A DNA stretch of 64,000 nt from NCBI GenBank assembly GCA_963665935.1, contig OY762510.1:2170001-2234000 (forward strand). The letters are read 5' to 3'. This DNA comes from Syntrophus sp963665935. GTDB taxonomy: Bacteria > Desulfobacterota > Syntrophia > Syntrophales > Syntrophaceae. The notes beneath the pieces were generated by a model. That model was not told the DNA's origin and made no database searches. It was given only the letters and a program-made list of their open reading frames with translations. The position numbers and the translations under genes are program-made. Shown one piece after another: positions 16,497 to 26,600 of this stretch (the stretch's first letter is position 1; the number at the start of each line of letters is the position of its first letter).

Positions 16497-19475
16497 TCAT
16501 GATGATATGAGTACATCCTCCAATGTGGATGCCTTTATGAACCTGGCCGGATTGTCTCCACTTTCCAGTGCTTTGAAGTGCGCTTCACCGCAAGTTATTT
16601 TTGCACTTTCCCGATCACGCAAGTCGTCGGTGAAGAGGCTGCTTTTGGTTTCGACAACGAAGTAAAGCCGCTCCGTTCCATCTCGCTCCACAAGAACCGC
16701 CCAGTCGGGGTTATACGTGCCCAACGGTGTCGGCACTTTGAACCAGCCAGGAAGCTTGGCGTAAACCTTGACGGCTTCATTCTTCTCCATTTGCTCGGCA
16801 AAGTCGGCCTCGGTATCCGAATCGTACACCACCTGCTCGAATACGGACTTCTGCGTATCGGTGAGCATGTTCTTCAAGTATCCCGTTAATTCTTCCTGCT
16901 CGAACAGTTCCTGGGCGTAATAGGATTCATCCCCCAAGCGCTGATATTTGATGCCGTCAACAATAGCCAGCCGTTTGGCGCGGTTGATCGCCTCGCCGAC
17001 CAGCTCGATGAACTGCTGGGGATTGCGTTTGAAGTCATTGAGCCTTCCGCTTTCCGTGAGGATGCGGGCGATGGTGCGGCGGGTGAGCTGCGTTTTGTCC
17101 TGCAGGTCGGTCAGCAGATCGGGTAGGGGAACATCATTCTCAGCCAGGTACACCGGCAGGGACTCCTGCGCCAAATTGACTTCCACGCCTGACCGACCAA
17201 TAGCCAGATCCGCCTTACGCCATTGCAGACGCGTTGCGGCGATCGGCGGGGCATTGCGGATGGCCTTGATGCACGAGTCGATCAGCTTCTCATTGTCGAA
17301 TGTCACGCGGTAGGTGGTCTTGTGCCTGATCCGGTTCCACAAGGCCTTGAACTCTTCGCTGTACAGCACCGCCCGGCGGGTCCTCACGGGTATCCGTTCG
17401 TCGGCATTTTTAATTTCCAGCTTACCCGCCAGCTTTCGCAGAACCTCTCGAATCTGCGGTAATTGCGCGGCAAAGGCTTCCGGCGCCGTAAGCGTGCCGT
17501 CCTTGAGCGCCTTTTTAAGTGAATCCTGGATCTTGCCCTTGGCATCGATATACCCTTGGACCTTCAGATGTTCCCAAAGGACTTTCGACTGCTCGAACCC
17601 CATTGGCGCGGTCCTGCCTTCCTCATCCGTGACTGCTACTCCCGCAAATTGATGCTCTTCCACAATGCCGAAGCGGATGCCCGTATCGGTCTCGATTTCC
17701 TTCTGGAGGTTCTCGGCAAACTGTTCATATCCCTCGGTGGCAATAACGGTGAGCGTATTGGTTTCAAAGCCCCGCAGCCGCTCGCCTTGCTGATTCACGC
17801 AGAGACGGAGTCCCCGGCCGATGGTCTGTCGCCGTTCGCGCTCGGTTCCCATTTCACGCAGGGTGCAAATCTGGAAGACGTTGGGGTTGTCCCAACCCTC
17901 TTTCAGCGCGGAATGGGAAAAGATGAATTTCAATGGGGTCTCGAAGCTGAGGAGCTTTTCTTTCTCACGCATGATCAGGCTGTAGGCGCGTTCCGCGCTG
18001 TCCCGATTTGCCTGGTTGTTTTCGGCTGTATCGGTCCAGCCGCCCCGTCTGTCGATGGAAAAATAGCCGTTGTGCACCTGTTCGGCCGTTGCGGAAAGAT
18101 CCACTTCCGTAAACAGCGACTGGTAGTCCGGATGTTTGGCCCAGCGCTGGTACTCTTCTTCAAAGATAAGGGCATAGTCGCTTTTGACCGGGTTGCCATC
18201 GGCATCGTACTTGCGGTACTTTTCGACCTTATCGATAAAAAACAGGCTCAGAATCTTGATCCCCCGGGGACGCAGCCGTTTTTCCTTGTCCAGATGCTCT
18301 TTGATGGTCCGGCGGATCATCTCCCGTTGCACCGCCAGCCCGTCCACATCGCCGAAAGCCTGTCCAATCCGCAGAAAGTGCTCGCCGCCGGGAACACGCA
18401 ACTCCATGAACTCATTTCCCTTTTCGACACGGATTTCTCCCACGCGGCAGTCGTGATAAACGGCCCGATTAGTTGTCAGTTCGAGGAGATCCCCGTCCTG
18501 GACGGTGATCTCCCGCCGCTGGACCCGGCCACCGGTAGTCTCCACGTCCAGTTCCACCCTGGCACTGATGACGCCGCGCTTGTTGCTGACCGAGAGCAAC
18601 CGCACGTAAGGCTTGTTGTGGTCCCCGACTATCGCGGCCGAGGCGATCTCAATCTGTTTGACCAGCTTGCGCTCGTAGGCGTCCACCGCGTCCAGCCGGT
18701 AAACCATGTGATGTTTATCTGCGTGCGTCGCGGAATAGCGCAGGGTGCACAGCGGATTCATCGCCCCCAGCGCCTCCTTGCCTCGTCCCTCCAGGCCGCC
18801 GTCCACGCTCTGCGGTTCGTCCACGATCAGGACGGGGCGGGTGGACCGGATCAGGTCGATGGGCTTCTCGCCGCCCGTCTTCTCTGAATCCTTGTAGAGG
18901 TTGTTGACGTCCTTCTTGTTGATCGCCCCCACGGTGACGATCATGATCTGGACATGCGGACTGGTGGCGAAGTTGCGGACCTGGCCGGGTTTGGCTGAGT
19001 CGTAGAGGAAGTACTCAAAGGGAACATTGGCGTAGAGCGCGCGGAAATGCTCCGCCGTGATCTGGAGCGACTTGTACACGCCTTCCTTGATGGCCACGGA
19101 CGGCACGACGACCACGTATTTGGTGAAACCGTAACGCCGGTGAAGTTCAAAGACCGTGCGCAGGTAAACGTAGGTCTTGCCAGTGCCGGTCTCCATTTCC
19201 ACGGTGAAATCGCCAGAGGCGAGCGTGGCGGAAGGCGGCAGACCGTTGCGGAGCTGGATGTCATTCAGATTTTGCAGCAGTTCGTCATCAAGCAGGGTTA
19301 GGCGGTTGCCGATTCCGAGATCGTTTTCCGCGAACCCCATGCGGATCTGGATATCCGCCGGGTCGTGGGTAACGGTAAATTCGGTCCGGCAGATCTCCTG
19401 CCCCTGGAAGAGATCACAGACCGCCTCAATGGCGGCAAGCTGGAAGTCCAGGTTCGGTTCGAAATGAAGTTTCAT
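16497..19475 (-). CDS. Type III restriction enzyme, Res subunit (helicase-nuclease)
   Basis: 992-residue ATP-dependent restriction subunit. Helicase motifs: METGTGKTYVYLRT (Walker A, about residue 95), VDEPQS (Walker B/DExx, about 220), YSATHADKHH (motif III region) and TIGRGLRLCVNQ (motif VI, about 550). Near the C-terminus NPDWAVLVERDGTE and LYFVVETKSSLF give the PD...ExK nuclease signature. All motifs look intact. It pairs with the Mod methyltransferase 129 bases upstream; Res and Mod together cut DNA when two unmodified sites are engaged. Confidence 0.93.
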   Translation of the reverse strand: MKLHFEPNLDFQLAAIEAVCDLFQGQEICRTEFTVTHDPADIQIRMGFAENDLGIGNRLTLLDDELLQNLNDIQLRNGLPPSATLASGDFTVEMETGTGKTYVYLRTVFELHRRYGFTKYVVVVPSVAIKEGVYKSLQITAEHFRALYANVPFEYFLYDSAKPGQVRNFATSPHVQIMIVTVGAINKKDVNNLYKDSEKTGGEKPIDLIRSTRPVLIVDEPQSVDGGLEGRGKEALGAMNPLCTLRYSATHADKHHMVYRLDAVDAYERKLVKQIEIASAAIVGDHNKPYVRLLSVSNKRGVISARVELDVETTGGRVQRREITVQDGDLLELTTNRAVYHDCRVGEIRVEKGNEFMELRVPGGEHFLRIGQAFGDVDGLAVQREMIRRTIKEHLDKEKRLRPRGIKILSLFFIDKVEKYRKYDADGNPVKSDYALIFEEEYQRWAKHPDYQSLFTEVDLSATAEQVHNGYFSIDRRGGWTDTAENNQANRDSAERAYSLIMREKEKLLSFETPLKFIFSHSALKEGWDNPNVFQICTLREMGTERERRQTIGRGLRLCVNQQGERLRGFETNTLTVIATEGYEQFAENLQKEIETDTGIRFGIVEEHQFAGVAVTDEEGRTAPMGFEQSKVLWEHLKVQGYIDAKGKIQDSLKKALKDGTLTAPEAFAAQLPQIREVLRKLAGKLEIKNADERIPVRTRRAVLYSEEFKALWNRIRHKTTYRVTFDNEKLIDSCIKAIRNAPPIAATRLQWRKADLAIGRSGVEVNLAQESLPVYLAENDVPLPDLLTDLQDKTQLTRRTIARILTESGRLNDFKRNPQQFIELVGEAINRAKRLAIVDGIKYQRLGDESYYAQELFEQEELTGYLKNMLTDTQKSVFEQVVYDSDTEADFAEQMEKNEAVKVYAKLPGWFKVPTPLGTYNPDWAVLVERDGTERLYFVVETKSSLFTDDLRDRESAKITCGEAHFKALESGDNPARFIKASTLEDVLISS

Positions 19476-19604
19476 ATATCCAAATAGTAAATTGTAAAAT
19501 TAATAACTTAGGAAATTTCTCATTGCTACCGTTTGCTAATTGAATCCGCCTTAGCAATGCCGGATGTGTTAAAGATTTTCACCGTTCATGGCCCTCAATC
19601 CTCC

Positions 19605-21509
19605 CTACAGGCTTCGTAGTGTCGGAAGCCCATTCTGTTCAAGGATGGCGGTGAGGTTGGTCTTGGCCACGTCGTCGGCAAAGGCGGAATCGCGGAAGAC
19701 TACAGTGCTATCGCCTGCCGTAGCCAGAACCTTATGCCATTCAACGATGCCCAGGGCCAGGGGCTCAACCTCCTCACAGTTGATCTGAGGGGCGAGGCAG
19801 ACGAGGAGGGTCCCTGCGCCGATGCTATGAACGGTCTTACCGGCAATGGCCTTTTGTTCCATGGGGACACAGAGGTCGAGGCCCAGCTTGAGGAGTAGCT
19901 CATAGAGGACGTCCGCTTCGGAACGATCGGTTTTCAGGTGCTCGACGGAATCGAGGAGCGTCTGCGACAGGTTCGCTCGGTCCGGTTCCCAGGTCCGGAT
20001 GTTGGTGGTGTCGAGTTTGAAGACGCGGAAACCGATGTCGCCCGGGAAGAGGGGATTTTCGTTCTGGATCTTCTTCCCCGCCCGGCGGAGACGTTCCTTG
20101 GTCAATTCGGCAATGGTGCGGGGTTTGCCGAGCCGGTCGCAATATTCCGCGGCAACTCTCTGATCCTTGTTCTCGGCATCGAGCGGCTCGGGAAGTTGCA
20201 CAAGGATATATCGGCGGTTGCCTGCATCCCGTGAGTTGCGAGCAATGACAGCATGACCCGTGGCACCTGAACCAGCAAAAAAATCCATAACAAGCGCTTC
20301 ATTATCACTAGCAACGGTAAGCATTCGATCAACCAGCCGCAATGGCTTTGGTGTACTGAAAACCTTCTGGCCTATGAGCACTCCTGTTTCTTTCTGTGCC
20401 TCGTCATTGTGACCACATTCCCCGAAAGTCCACCACGTTGGTGGTACAATCCCATTCTGGACCTCCCTCAAGAATCTCTTTAGTCGTGGCTTCTTGTATG
20501 ACTGATTGGGTCCCCAATAGAGTCTTCCCTCATGGTCAATCTCGATATGCTTTTCCTTTGAATAACGCCAAACAGCGTGCTCATCAGGCCAAATATCTTC
20601 CCCCGTTTTGGGATGCGTAATCGGATACCAAAGTGTCGGTCGTTCATCTTTGGATTTATTGCTGACGTAGTTGTCTGACGCCCATTCACCACGCGGATCA
20701 TCGTCTGGATTTGAGTATCTAGCATCCTGCTCTTCCGTCCTTGGTAGTAAACCACGCTTGAAAGACTCAGATTTGCGATATACAAGAATGTGGTCATGCA
20801 TCACTCCAATTCCCGGATCGTCGTTGGCTACCGCATATTTTTTTTGCCACACAACGTTCGCGAAGAAATTCTCCTCGCCAAAGATTTCATCGCAGAGCTT
20901 ACGTAAATTACTGGCCTCTGTATCATCGACTGTCATAAAAATCACCCCATCTTCCCGGAGTAGATTCCTCGCCAGTTTGAGCCGTGGATACATCATGTTG
21001 AGCCAGTCGGTGTGGAAGCGGCCGGAGGCTTCCGTGTTAGAACTGATCTTCCTGCCACCTTCCACCTGGCCGGTCAGCTCCAGGTAATTCTTGATGTTGT
21101 CCTGAAAGTCGTCGGGATAGACAAAGTCCTTGCCGGTGTTGTAGGGCGGGTCGATGTAGATGAGTTTCACCTTTCCGGCATAGGATTTCTGCAGAAGCTT
21201 GAGGACTTCAAGGTTATCGCCCTCGATCATCATGTTCTGGGTCGTTTCCCAGTCCACGCTGTCTTCGGGACAGGGGCGAAGGGTGCCGGTCGAGGGGGTG
21301 AGGGCAAGCTGCCGGGCGCGCCGCTTACCGTACCAGTTCAGGCCGTATTTCTCCTCCCGCTCATCCACCGCGCCACCAAGGAGCTGCTTGAGCGCATCAA
21401 AGTCGATCTTTCCTTCCGTGACGGTTTCTGGGAAGAGAGCCTTTAACTGCCGGATGTTCTCTTCGAGGATGTCAGCCGAGCTGGTTTCATCCGGTTCAAA
21501 CTTCTTCAT
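19605..21509 (-). CDS. Type III DNA methyltransferase, Mod subunit
   Basis: 634 residues from ATG 21509, which has AGGAG seven bases upstream. It methylates adenine-N6 in the restriction site and specifies the target for the complex. The catalytic motif IV, IYIDPPYNTGKDFVYPDD, comes before the AdoMet-binding motif I, VMDFFAGSGATGHAV: the beta-class order. The target-recognition region lies between them (about residues 200-380). An N-terminal segment typical of type III Mod (NWYGKRRARQLAL, then TQNMMIEGDNLEVLKLLQ) is present. It belongs to the helicase-DUF4391-DinD-Mod-Res series. Confidence 0.95.
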   Translation of the reverse strand: MKKFEPDETSSADILEENIRQLKALFPETVTEGKIDFDALKQLLGGAVDEREEKYGLNWYGKRRARQLALTPSTGTLRPCPEDSVDWETTQNMMIEGDNLEVLKLLQKSYAGKVKLIYIDPPYNTGKDFVYPDDFQDNIKNYLELTGQVEGGRKISSNTEASGRFHTDWLNMMYPRLKLARNLLREDGVIFMTVDDTEASNLRKLCDEIFGEENFFANVVWQKKYAVANDDPGIGVMHDHILVYRKSESFKRGLLPRTEEQDARYSNPDDDPRGEWASDNYVSNKSKDERPTLWYPITHPKTGEDIWPDEHAVWRYSKEKHIEIDHEGRLYWGPNQSYKKPRLKRFLREVQNGIVPPTWWTFGECGHNDEAQKETGVLIGQKVFSTPKPLRLVDRMLTVASDNEALVMDFFAGSGATGHAVIARNSRDAGNRRYILVQLPEPLDAENKDQRVAAEYCDRLGKPRTIAELTKERLRRAGKKIQNENPLFPGDIGFRVFKLDTTNIRTWEPDRANLSQTLLDSVEHLKTDRSEADVLYELLLKLGLDLCVPMEQKAIAGKTVHSIGAGTLLVCLAPQINCEEVEPLALGIVEWHKVLATAGDSTVVFRDSAFADDVAKTNLTAILEQNGLPTLRSL

Positions 21510-21701
21510 CGTCAATCTCCTGAGGATTCTCCACAAGGTTTGTGAAGAATCCTTACCAAACTCATCGTCATTTACACTATTATTTTTATCGCCTCAGCCA
21601 TTTCGGCCAACTATTGCAGTTTGCCTCCAAAGGCTTTGATGGTCTCTTAACTGTCTCGGTCTGCAATAAAAGCAATTTTCATATCCGGGTATTCTGTGGT
21701 T

Positions 21702-22559
21702 CTATTTTCCAGGTTCTGGCAGCTTGCCGGATTGCTTTTCAAGTTTTTTCTCGTCTGACTTCACCCTTCTTTCCAGTTTTTTGAGGTCTTCCTCGGGAGC
21801 TAGGCGTTCCGGTTGGATGCCTCGCTGGCCGAGCATGTCGCGGACGCTCCGGTTGTTCTGAACATGCTCACGAGTAATGGCGGGTTCACCGTTCAGATTA
21901 TCCTGATTCACGTTGTGATTGGTCATTTCCGTAGCGAGGTTTTTAGCCGCAATAGTCAGGGTCGGCAAGAAATCTGCCAGTGGGCGGGTTTGAGTGATTC
22001 CAAATTTGTTTTTCATGGCTTGGGTGGTGTTGCCGCCGAACAGAGCAGCATCACCCTTGGAGCGAATCCGACCAAACCCGGCATCATCCACTCCGCGTTC
22101 ATATATGTTCTGGGAGAGTGTCTTTTCTGATTCCTTGAGCCGTTCGCGAGCTTCCAGGCGGGCCTGCAGGCGCATCCGGTCTTCAATCAGCTCCTGCTTC
22201 CGGGTTTGAATGGCAAAATAGCTCTGGGCAAAAGCAATGGCTTCTTTGCGGGGATCGCCGTTTTGAGCAATCAGATAGGCTGCATAGCGGGTGAGCATGA
22301 AATCTTCGATGGGTCGTTCTGCGCCGCTGCCCAGCTTGACCATTTTCGTGACGCCACGAAAATGGTTGTTCGGATCGTAACCTGTTGTTTCGCAAGACTC
22401 AATGGCCCGCTTGACGGCCGTCATGAAGTTTTCCCACCGGGCATAACCCAGAGGTTCCTGAAGGTCCCGGGCAAACCAGAATTCAATGCCTTCATCTGGC
22501 ACTGTCTGCGCCAGATCATCAAATTTGCTCTGCATTTTTTGGACTATTTCACTTTTCAT
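21702..22559 (-). CDS. dinD: DinD-like DNA-damage-inducible protein D
   Basis: 285 residues with the DinD/BRO-N-like pattern: IEFWFARDLQEPLGYARWEN, FRGVTKMVKLGSGAERPIED, FMLTRYAAYLIAQNGDPRK and AFAQSYFAIQTRKQELIED. In E. coli DinD is induced by LexA-controlled DNA damage and can inhibit RecA filaments. Its ATG overlaps the stop of the decayed DUF1016 gene by four bases (ATGA), so it was part of one translationally coupled operon. DinD or BRO-type proteins are often found inside restriction clusters; the role there is not settled. The C-terminus is a charged coiled-coil-like tail. Confidence 0.85.
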   Translation of the reverse strand: MKSEIVQKMQSKFDDLAQTVPDEGIEFWFARDLQEPLGYARWENFMTAVKRAIESCETTGYDPNNHFRGVTKMVKLGSGAERPIEDFMLTRYAAYLIAQNGDPRKEAIAFAQSYFAIQTRKQELIEDRMRLQARLEARERLKESEKTLSQNIYERGVDDAGFGRIRSKGDAALFGGNTTQAMKNKFGITQTRPLADFLPTLTIAAKNLATEMTNHNVNQDNLNGEPAITREHVQNNRSVRDMLGQRGIQPERLAPEEDLKKLERRVKSDEKKLEKQSGKLPEPGK

Positions 22560-22847
22560 CTGATACTCTCCAAGATCAATTTCCCGGTAGGGCTTTCTGC
22601 TTCTTTGCCTGGTTTCGCAAGCCGTTCTTCGAGTGTCCGTCGTTCCTCTTCCAGTTCGCGCTTCAGTTCCTCTTCCGCCGGTATGTAGGGCATGTATTCG
22701 GACGCAAAAAGCTGTTTGCTATTTCCAAAACATGACAAGCATTGTGATGAATCTGCCGACCGCTGACAGCGTGGGCCTGCTCCAGAATGGACACTACCCG
22801 GTCAAAGAGATCTCCAGAAACCGGTTGTATGGGGTATTCTCCGTCAT
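22556..22847 (-). pseudogene. DUF1016 (YhcG-type PDDEXK nuclease) gene, internally deleted and frameshifted
   Basis: From ATG 22847 the sequence begins MTENTPY. In another frame it gives DLFDRVVSILEQAHAVSGRQ, which matches the N-terminal DUF1016 helix (usual form FDRVVSILEQAR). It then jumps to ASEYMPYIPAEEELKRELEE, which resembles the C-terminal end of the same family. The whole nuclease core, about 250 residues, is missing. The remnant keeps its place between DUF4391 and DinD and still overlaps the DinD start. Family recognition is from memory of the sequence pattern. Confidence 0.5.
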
Positions 22848-22853
22848 GGCCAT

Positions 22854-23606
22854 CTACTCCATCCTTTTTGTCGCTTCAGCCATTTCGGCTTCCAGCCTTT
22901 TGATTTCCAGGTTCAGCTCGACACGGCGGTTGACCTGCGATTCCCGCTCGGCTTGCGCACGAAGGACAGCAATCTGACGCGCCAGACGGTCGTAGTCCAC
23001 GAGCGCTTCGCGCCGGGCGACGGCCGATTCGCTGCCGGTTGACGGTACGAACCGGCCCGTGATTTGAGCTGCCTGAAAGGCCTGCAGACAGTTGATCCAA
23101 CCCTGATAGAGCTCCAGGAGATGGGCTCGCGGCTGCACGGCCAATGAGAGACTATCCAAGAAAACTGATACGGCGGCGTGCACCACCAAATCACACAAAG
23201 TGACGGCATCGTCAAGCACCACCTTTCCCGCTTCACCCTGTGACCAGCGCTTGTGCGCCAGAGAGAGCGTCAGCTGATCCGACTGCTCCGTGACAAGCAG
23301 GAGCGGATAAGGAATGGCCCGATGAATCAGCTCTACCAGCCGTCCCGCCTTGGCATCCGGACGCAGGGAAAGGGAGAGCACGGCGATTTCCAGATATTCC
23401 CGAACATCGTCGCGGTATTCCGGGACGCCGATGGTCGTCGGTTTCAGGGCAGCCAACCAGCGCAGCTCTTCGATCCCCTCGTAAATCCGGCGCTTGTCGG
23501 CGGCGGTGGGCGCTCCGTTTTCCGCCAGCAGCTTCTTAGGCACACGCTGATCCACCCGGGCATCCGACGGCAAGGCGAGGGCGGCGATAACATCGGCGGC
23601 CTTCAT
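22854..23606 (-). CDS. DUF4391 domain protein
   Basis: 250 residues. The pattern LPSDARVDQRVPKKLLAENG, ADKRRIYEGIEELRWLAALK and IAVLSLSLRPDAKAGRLVEL is that of the DUF4391 family. Its genes regularly sit beside helicase and type III-like methylase genes in defence islands. The C-terminal 50 residues form a coiled coil (VLRAQAERESQVNRRVELN). Its ATG overlaps the stop of the helicase gene by four bases, so the two are made together. The biochemical role is unknown; a structural or adaptor role in the helicase complex is a guess. Confidence 0.75.
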   Translation of the reverse strand: MKAADVIAALALPSDARVDQRVPKKLLAENGAPTAADKRRIYEGIEELRWLAALKPTTIGVPEYRDDVREYLEIAVLSLSLRPDAKAGRLVELIHRAIPYPLLLVTEQSDQLTLSLAHKRWSQGEAGKVVLDDAVTLCDLVVHAAVSVFLDSLSLAVQPRAHLLELYQGWINCLQAFQAAQITGRFVPSTGSESAVARREALVDYDRLARQIAVLRAQAERESQVNRRVELNLEIKRLEAEMAEATKRME

Positions 23607-26600
23607 GAGCCCGCCTCCGGCAGGAGCACAAGAAACGCCACCACCTCAAAATCGTTCATGCCGGCAAATTCTCCCTTGCCCGCATGCGTGCCGCCGGGGG
23701 TGAACAGGCTTGCGACAGCCCGTTCCACCTTTTTGCCCACGATGGAGGTGACTGAGGCCGCAAGCAGTTTCTGAATTGCGGCCATATTCTCACCGTTCCG
23801 GGTGGATTTGTCAAAACGGGTGCAGGCCCAGGAGTCGGGATAATCCCGGCCGACGCAAAGATTTCTCAAGCGGTCAAGGATCTGTTTGGCCTGGGTGAAG
23901 GGCAAAAGCGTCGCCCCGTCTTCCCCGACATGAACCAGATAGTGGGGTGAGAGGGGATATCCGGGTTCGGCAGACTTGATGGCTGCTTCGCCTTCAGCGC
24001 GCAGGCAGAAGATGACTCCTGGGGGGATAGACGCCTCTCCTGTACTGTTCGCTGTCGTGACTGCGAAGACGCCAAGAGGAAGTCGTTCCAGCTGACCCTG
24101 ATGATTCTTGAGGAACCCGGCCAGATCGATGCGAAAATCCGTGAGTGTCAAGTCGGTAATGGAAACGCCGCTTCCGAGATCCTCAAGATCGATGACAACG
24201 TCCTGCAACTTGAGCAACTGCTTGCGGCGGTATTCCAGATCGTTCATCTGATTGCCGGATTGAAGCTCGATGAGGTTTTCCTCGCCGGTGGCGGAGACGT
24301 CCAGAAGCACCATGCGACCGCTGACCCGTTGTTCAAGGTTGATATATTCTTCAAGCTCCATGTTGGGCCAGAAATTGACAAGCTGGATGCGGTTGTTGGG
24401 CGAGCCGATGCGGTCGATTCGGCCGAAGCGCTGAATGATGCGCACGGGATTCCAGTGGATATCATAGTTGATGAGCCAGTCGCAGTCCTGAAGGTTCTGA
24501 CCTTCGGAAATGCAATCCGTGGCGATGAGCAGGTCTAGTTCACCCTCTCCGGCAAGCTCTTCCGGACGTTCCTTCGTGCGCGGTGAGAAAGCGGTCAGGA
24601 TGGTGGCCAAGTCTTTGCGTAGGCCGGGAAGTGTTGTCCGGTTGTGCCCCGTTCCGGTGACTAGCGCACTGTGAAGACTGAAACTTTTTAGCGCCCAGGG
24701 CGCAAGATGCTCATAAAGGTAATGAGCTGTGTCGGCAAAGGCGGTAAAGACGATGATCTTGCGGTTTCCGGGGTTGATGGGGTTTCTGCACTTCTGCGCA
24801 ATGATTTGGCGCAGGGATTCGAGCTTGGCGTCACGTGCAGCGCCGACCTGTTTCGCGGCGGCATGGAGGGATTCCAGGCGGTTACGGTCCTCGATCAGAT
24901 CCTGCTTCCAACGTACAAGGTCCACATCAGAAAACAACACCTTTACCTTGCGGCCGACCAGCAAGGTCTCGAAAGCTGGGTCGTCGATGTCCACATCGGC
25001 AATGTCCACTTCCTCGACCGATTCTGCGTGCTCCTCGATCCTGCCAAGTGTTGCCTCCACGTCTACTATCTGACGTCCGATGGTCAATGCAAAGGAAGAT
25101 ACGGCGCTTTCCATGCGCTTGAGCACGTTGACGCGCAGCAGGTGAACGAGACTCTCTTCGCGATCCACTTGGCGGAAGAATCCCTCTCCTCCGCGCAGCT
25201 CAGTGCTGTATTTCACGTCGTAGGCAGCCTGCTTATGCGGAAGCACGTAACGCAGGGGGGCGTAGACCGCGAGGTGCAGACGGCGAATCTCGTTATTGAT
25301 TTCACGAATGGAAGGATATTCACCGGTGCGGTCCACATCTGGTTTGATATTAATGGGTTTGAGCCTTTCCGGAAACTGTCCCGTTTCGGCAGTCCCGTAG
25401 TATTTCTCGATATGTTTGCGGGAGCGGGCAATGGTCAGCAGGTCTAGGAGCTGAAAATAGTCAAAACCCAGCATGTCTACCAGGGCTCCAGGAGTACGCT
25501 CATCGTCATCCATCGCCAACCAGCGGTTAAACTGTTTTTGAGCCAGACGCGTCGTGGCATCGATGCTTGCAATGCCGTGATCAAAGAGGCTTGTATCCTG
25601 CCCTTCGGTAACGAAGGCAATCTGGTTGCGCAGGTCCGCCAGTCGGTTGTTCACGGGTGTAGCTGACAGCATGAGCACTCGGGTCTTGACGCCCTCCCGG
25701 ATGATGCGCCGCATGAGGCGATCGTATCGTGACTCTCGGTCGCTGTGAGTCGTTTTGTTCCTGAAGTTATGGGATTCGTCGATGACCACAAGGTCGTAGT
25801 TGCCCCAATTGATGTGGGAGAGGTCGATATCGCCGGAAAATCCATTGTTGCGGGAAAGATCTGTGTGATTCAAGACATCATAATTGAGCCTATCCGACGA
25901 CAGAATATTGCGGCTGTCGTTGGCCTTATAAAGCGTCCAGTTATCACGCAGCCTTTTGGGTGCCAACACAAGCACCCGATCATTGCGAAGTTCATAATAC
26001 TTGATGATTGCCAACGCTTCGAACGTCTTACCAAGCCCCACACTGTCGGCGATAATACATCCACCGAACCGCTCTAGCTTTTCGATGGCCCCCACGACGC
26101 CGTCGCGCTGGAATTTGAAAAGCCTTTTCCATACGGCTGTATTCTTAATACCCGTGGCGGATTTAACGATACGTTCTTCGTCGAGTTCGTCTCCGCGCCC
26201 CTTGAAGAGCTGAAACAGCACTTGGTAATAGATGATGGAAGCGGCATGGTGCTCGCTAAGCTCCTGAAGATAAGCCAGCATTTTTTCTTTTGCCTGATCG
26301 GAGGCCGTTATGGCGTTCCACAGGGATTCATACCACGTGGCAAACAGTTTCACTTCTTCTGGTGTTTCCGTGCACTGGATCAAACTGAACTGATTGCCCG
26401 GGGCGAGACCCAAACCATCTGTTGTAAGTGGGCAGTTTCCAGTAATAACACGGCTTCTGGTCGTGTCGGTCTGTCGGATAAAGAAGACCGATTGCGGCAA
26501 AAGACTTGAGGATTGTCGTAAATCTGTTTTTTCAAGAATCCACTTTGCACATTCGCGTGCCAGCCATTGTGTGTTTAACCGGTTTCGGGCCGGACGATCT

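Noticed and set aside
17556..18887. 443-codon open frame on the plus strand
   Set aside because: It lies wholly opposite the restriction subunit gene, has no ribosome site or domain, and arises from GC-rich codon use.
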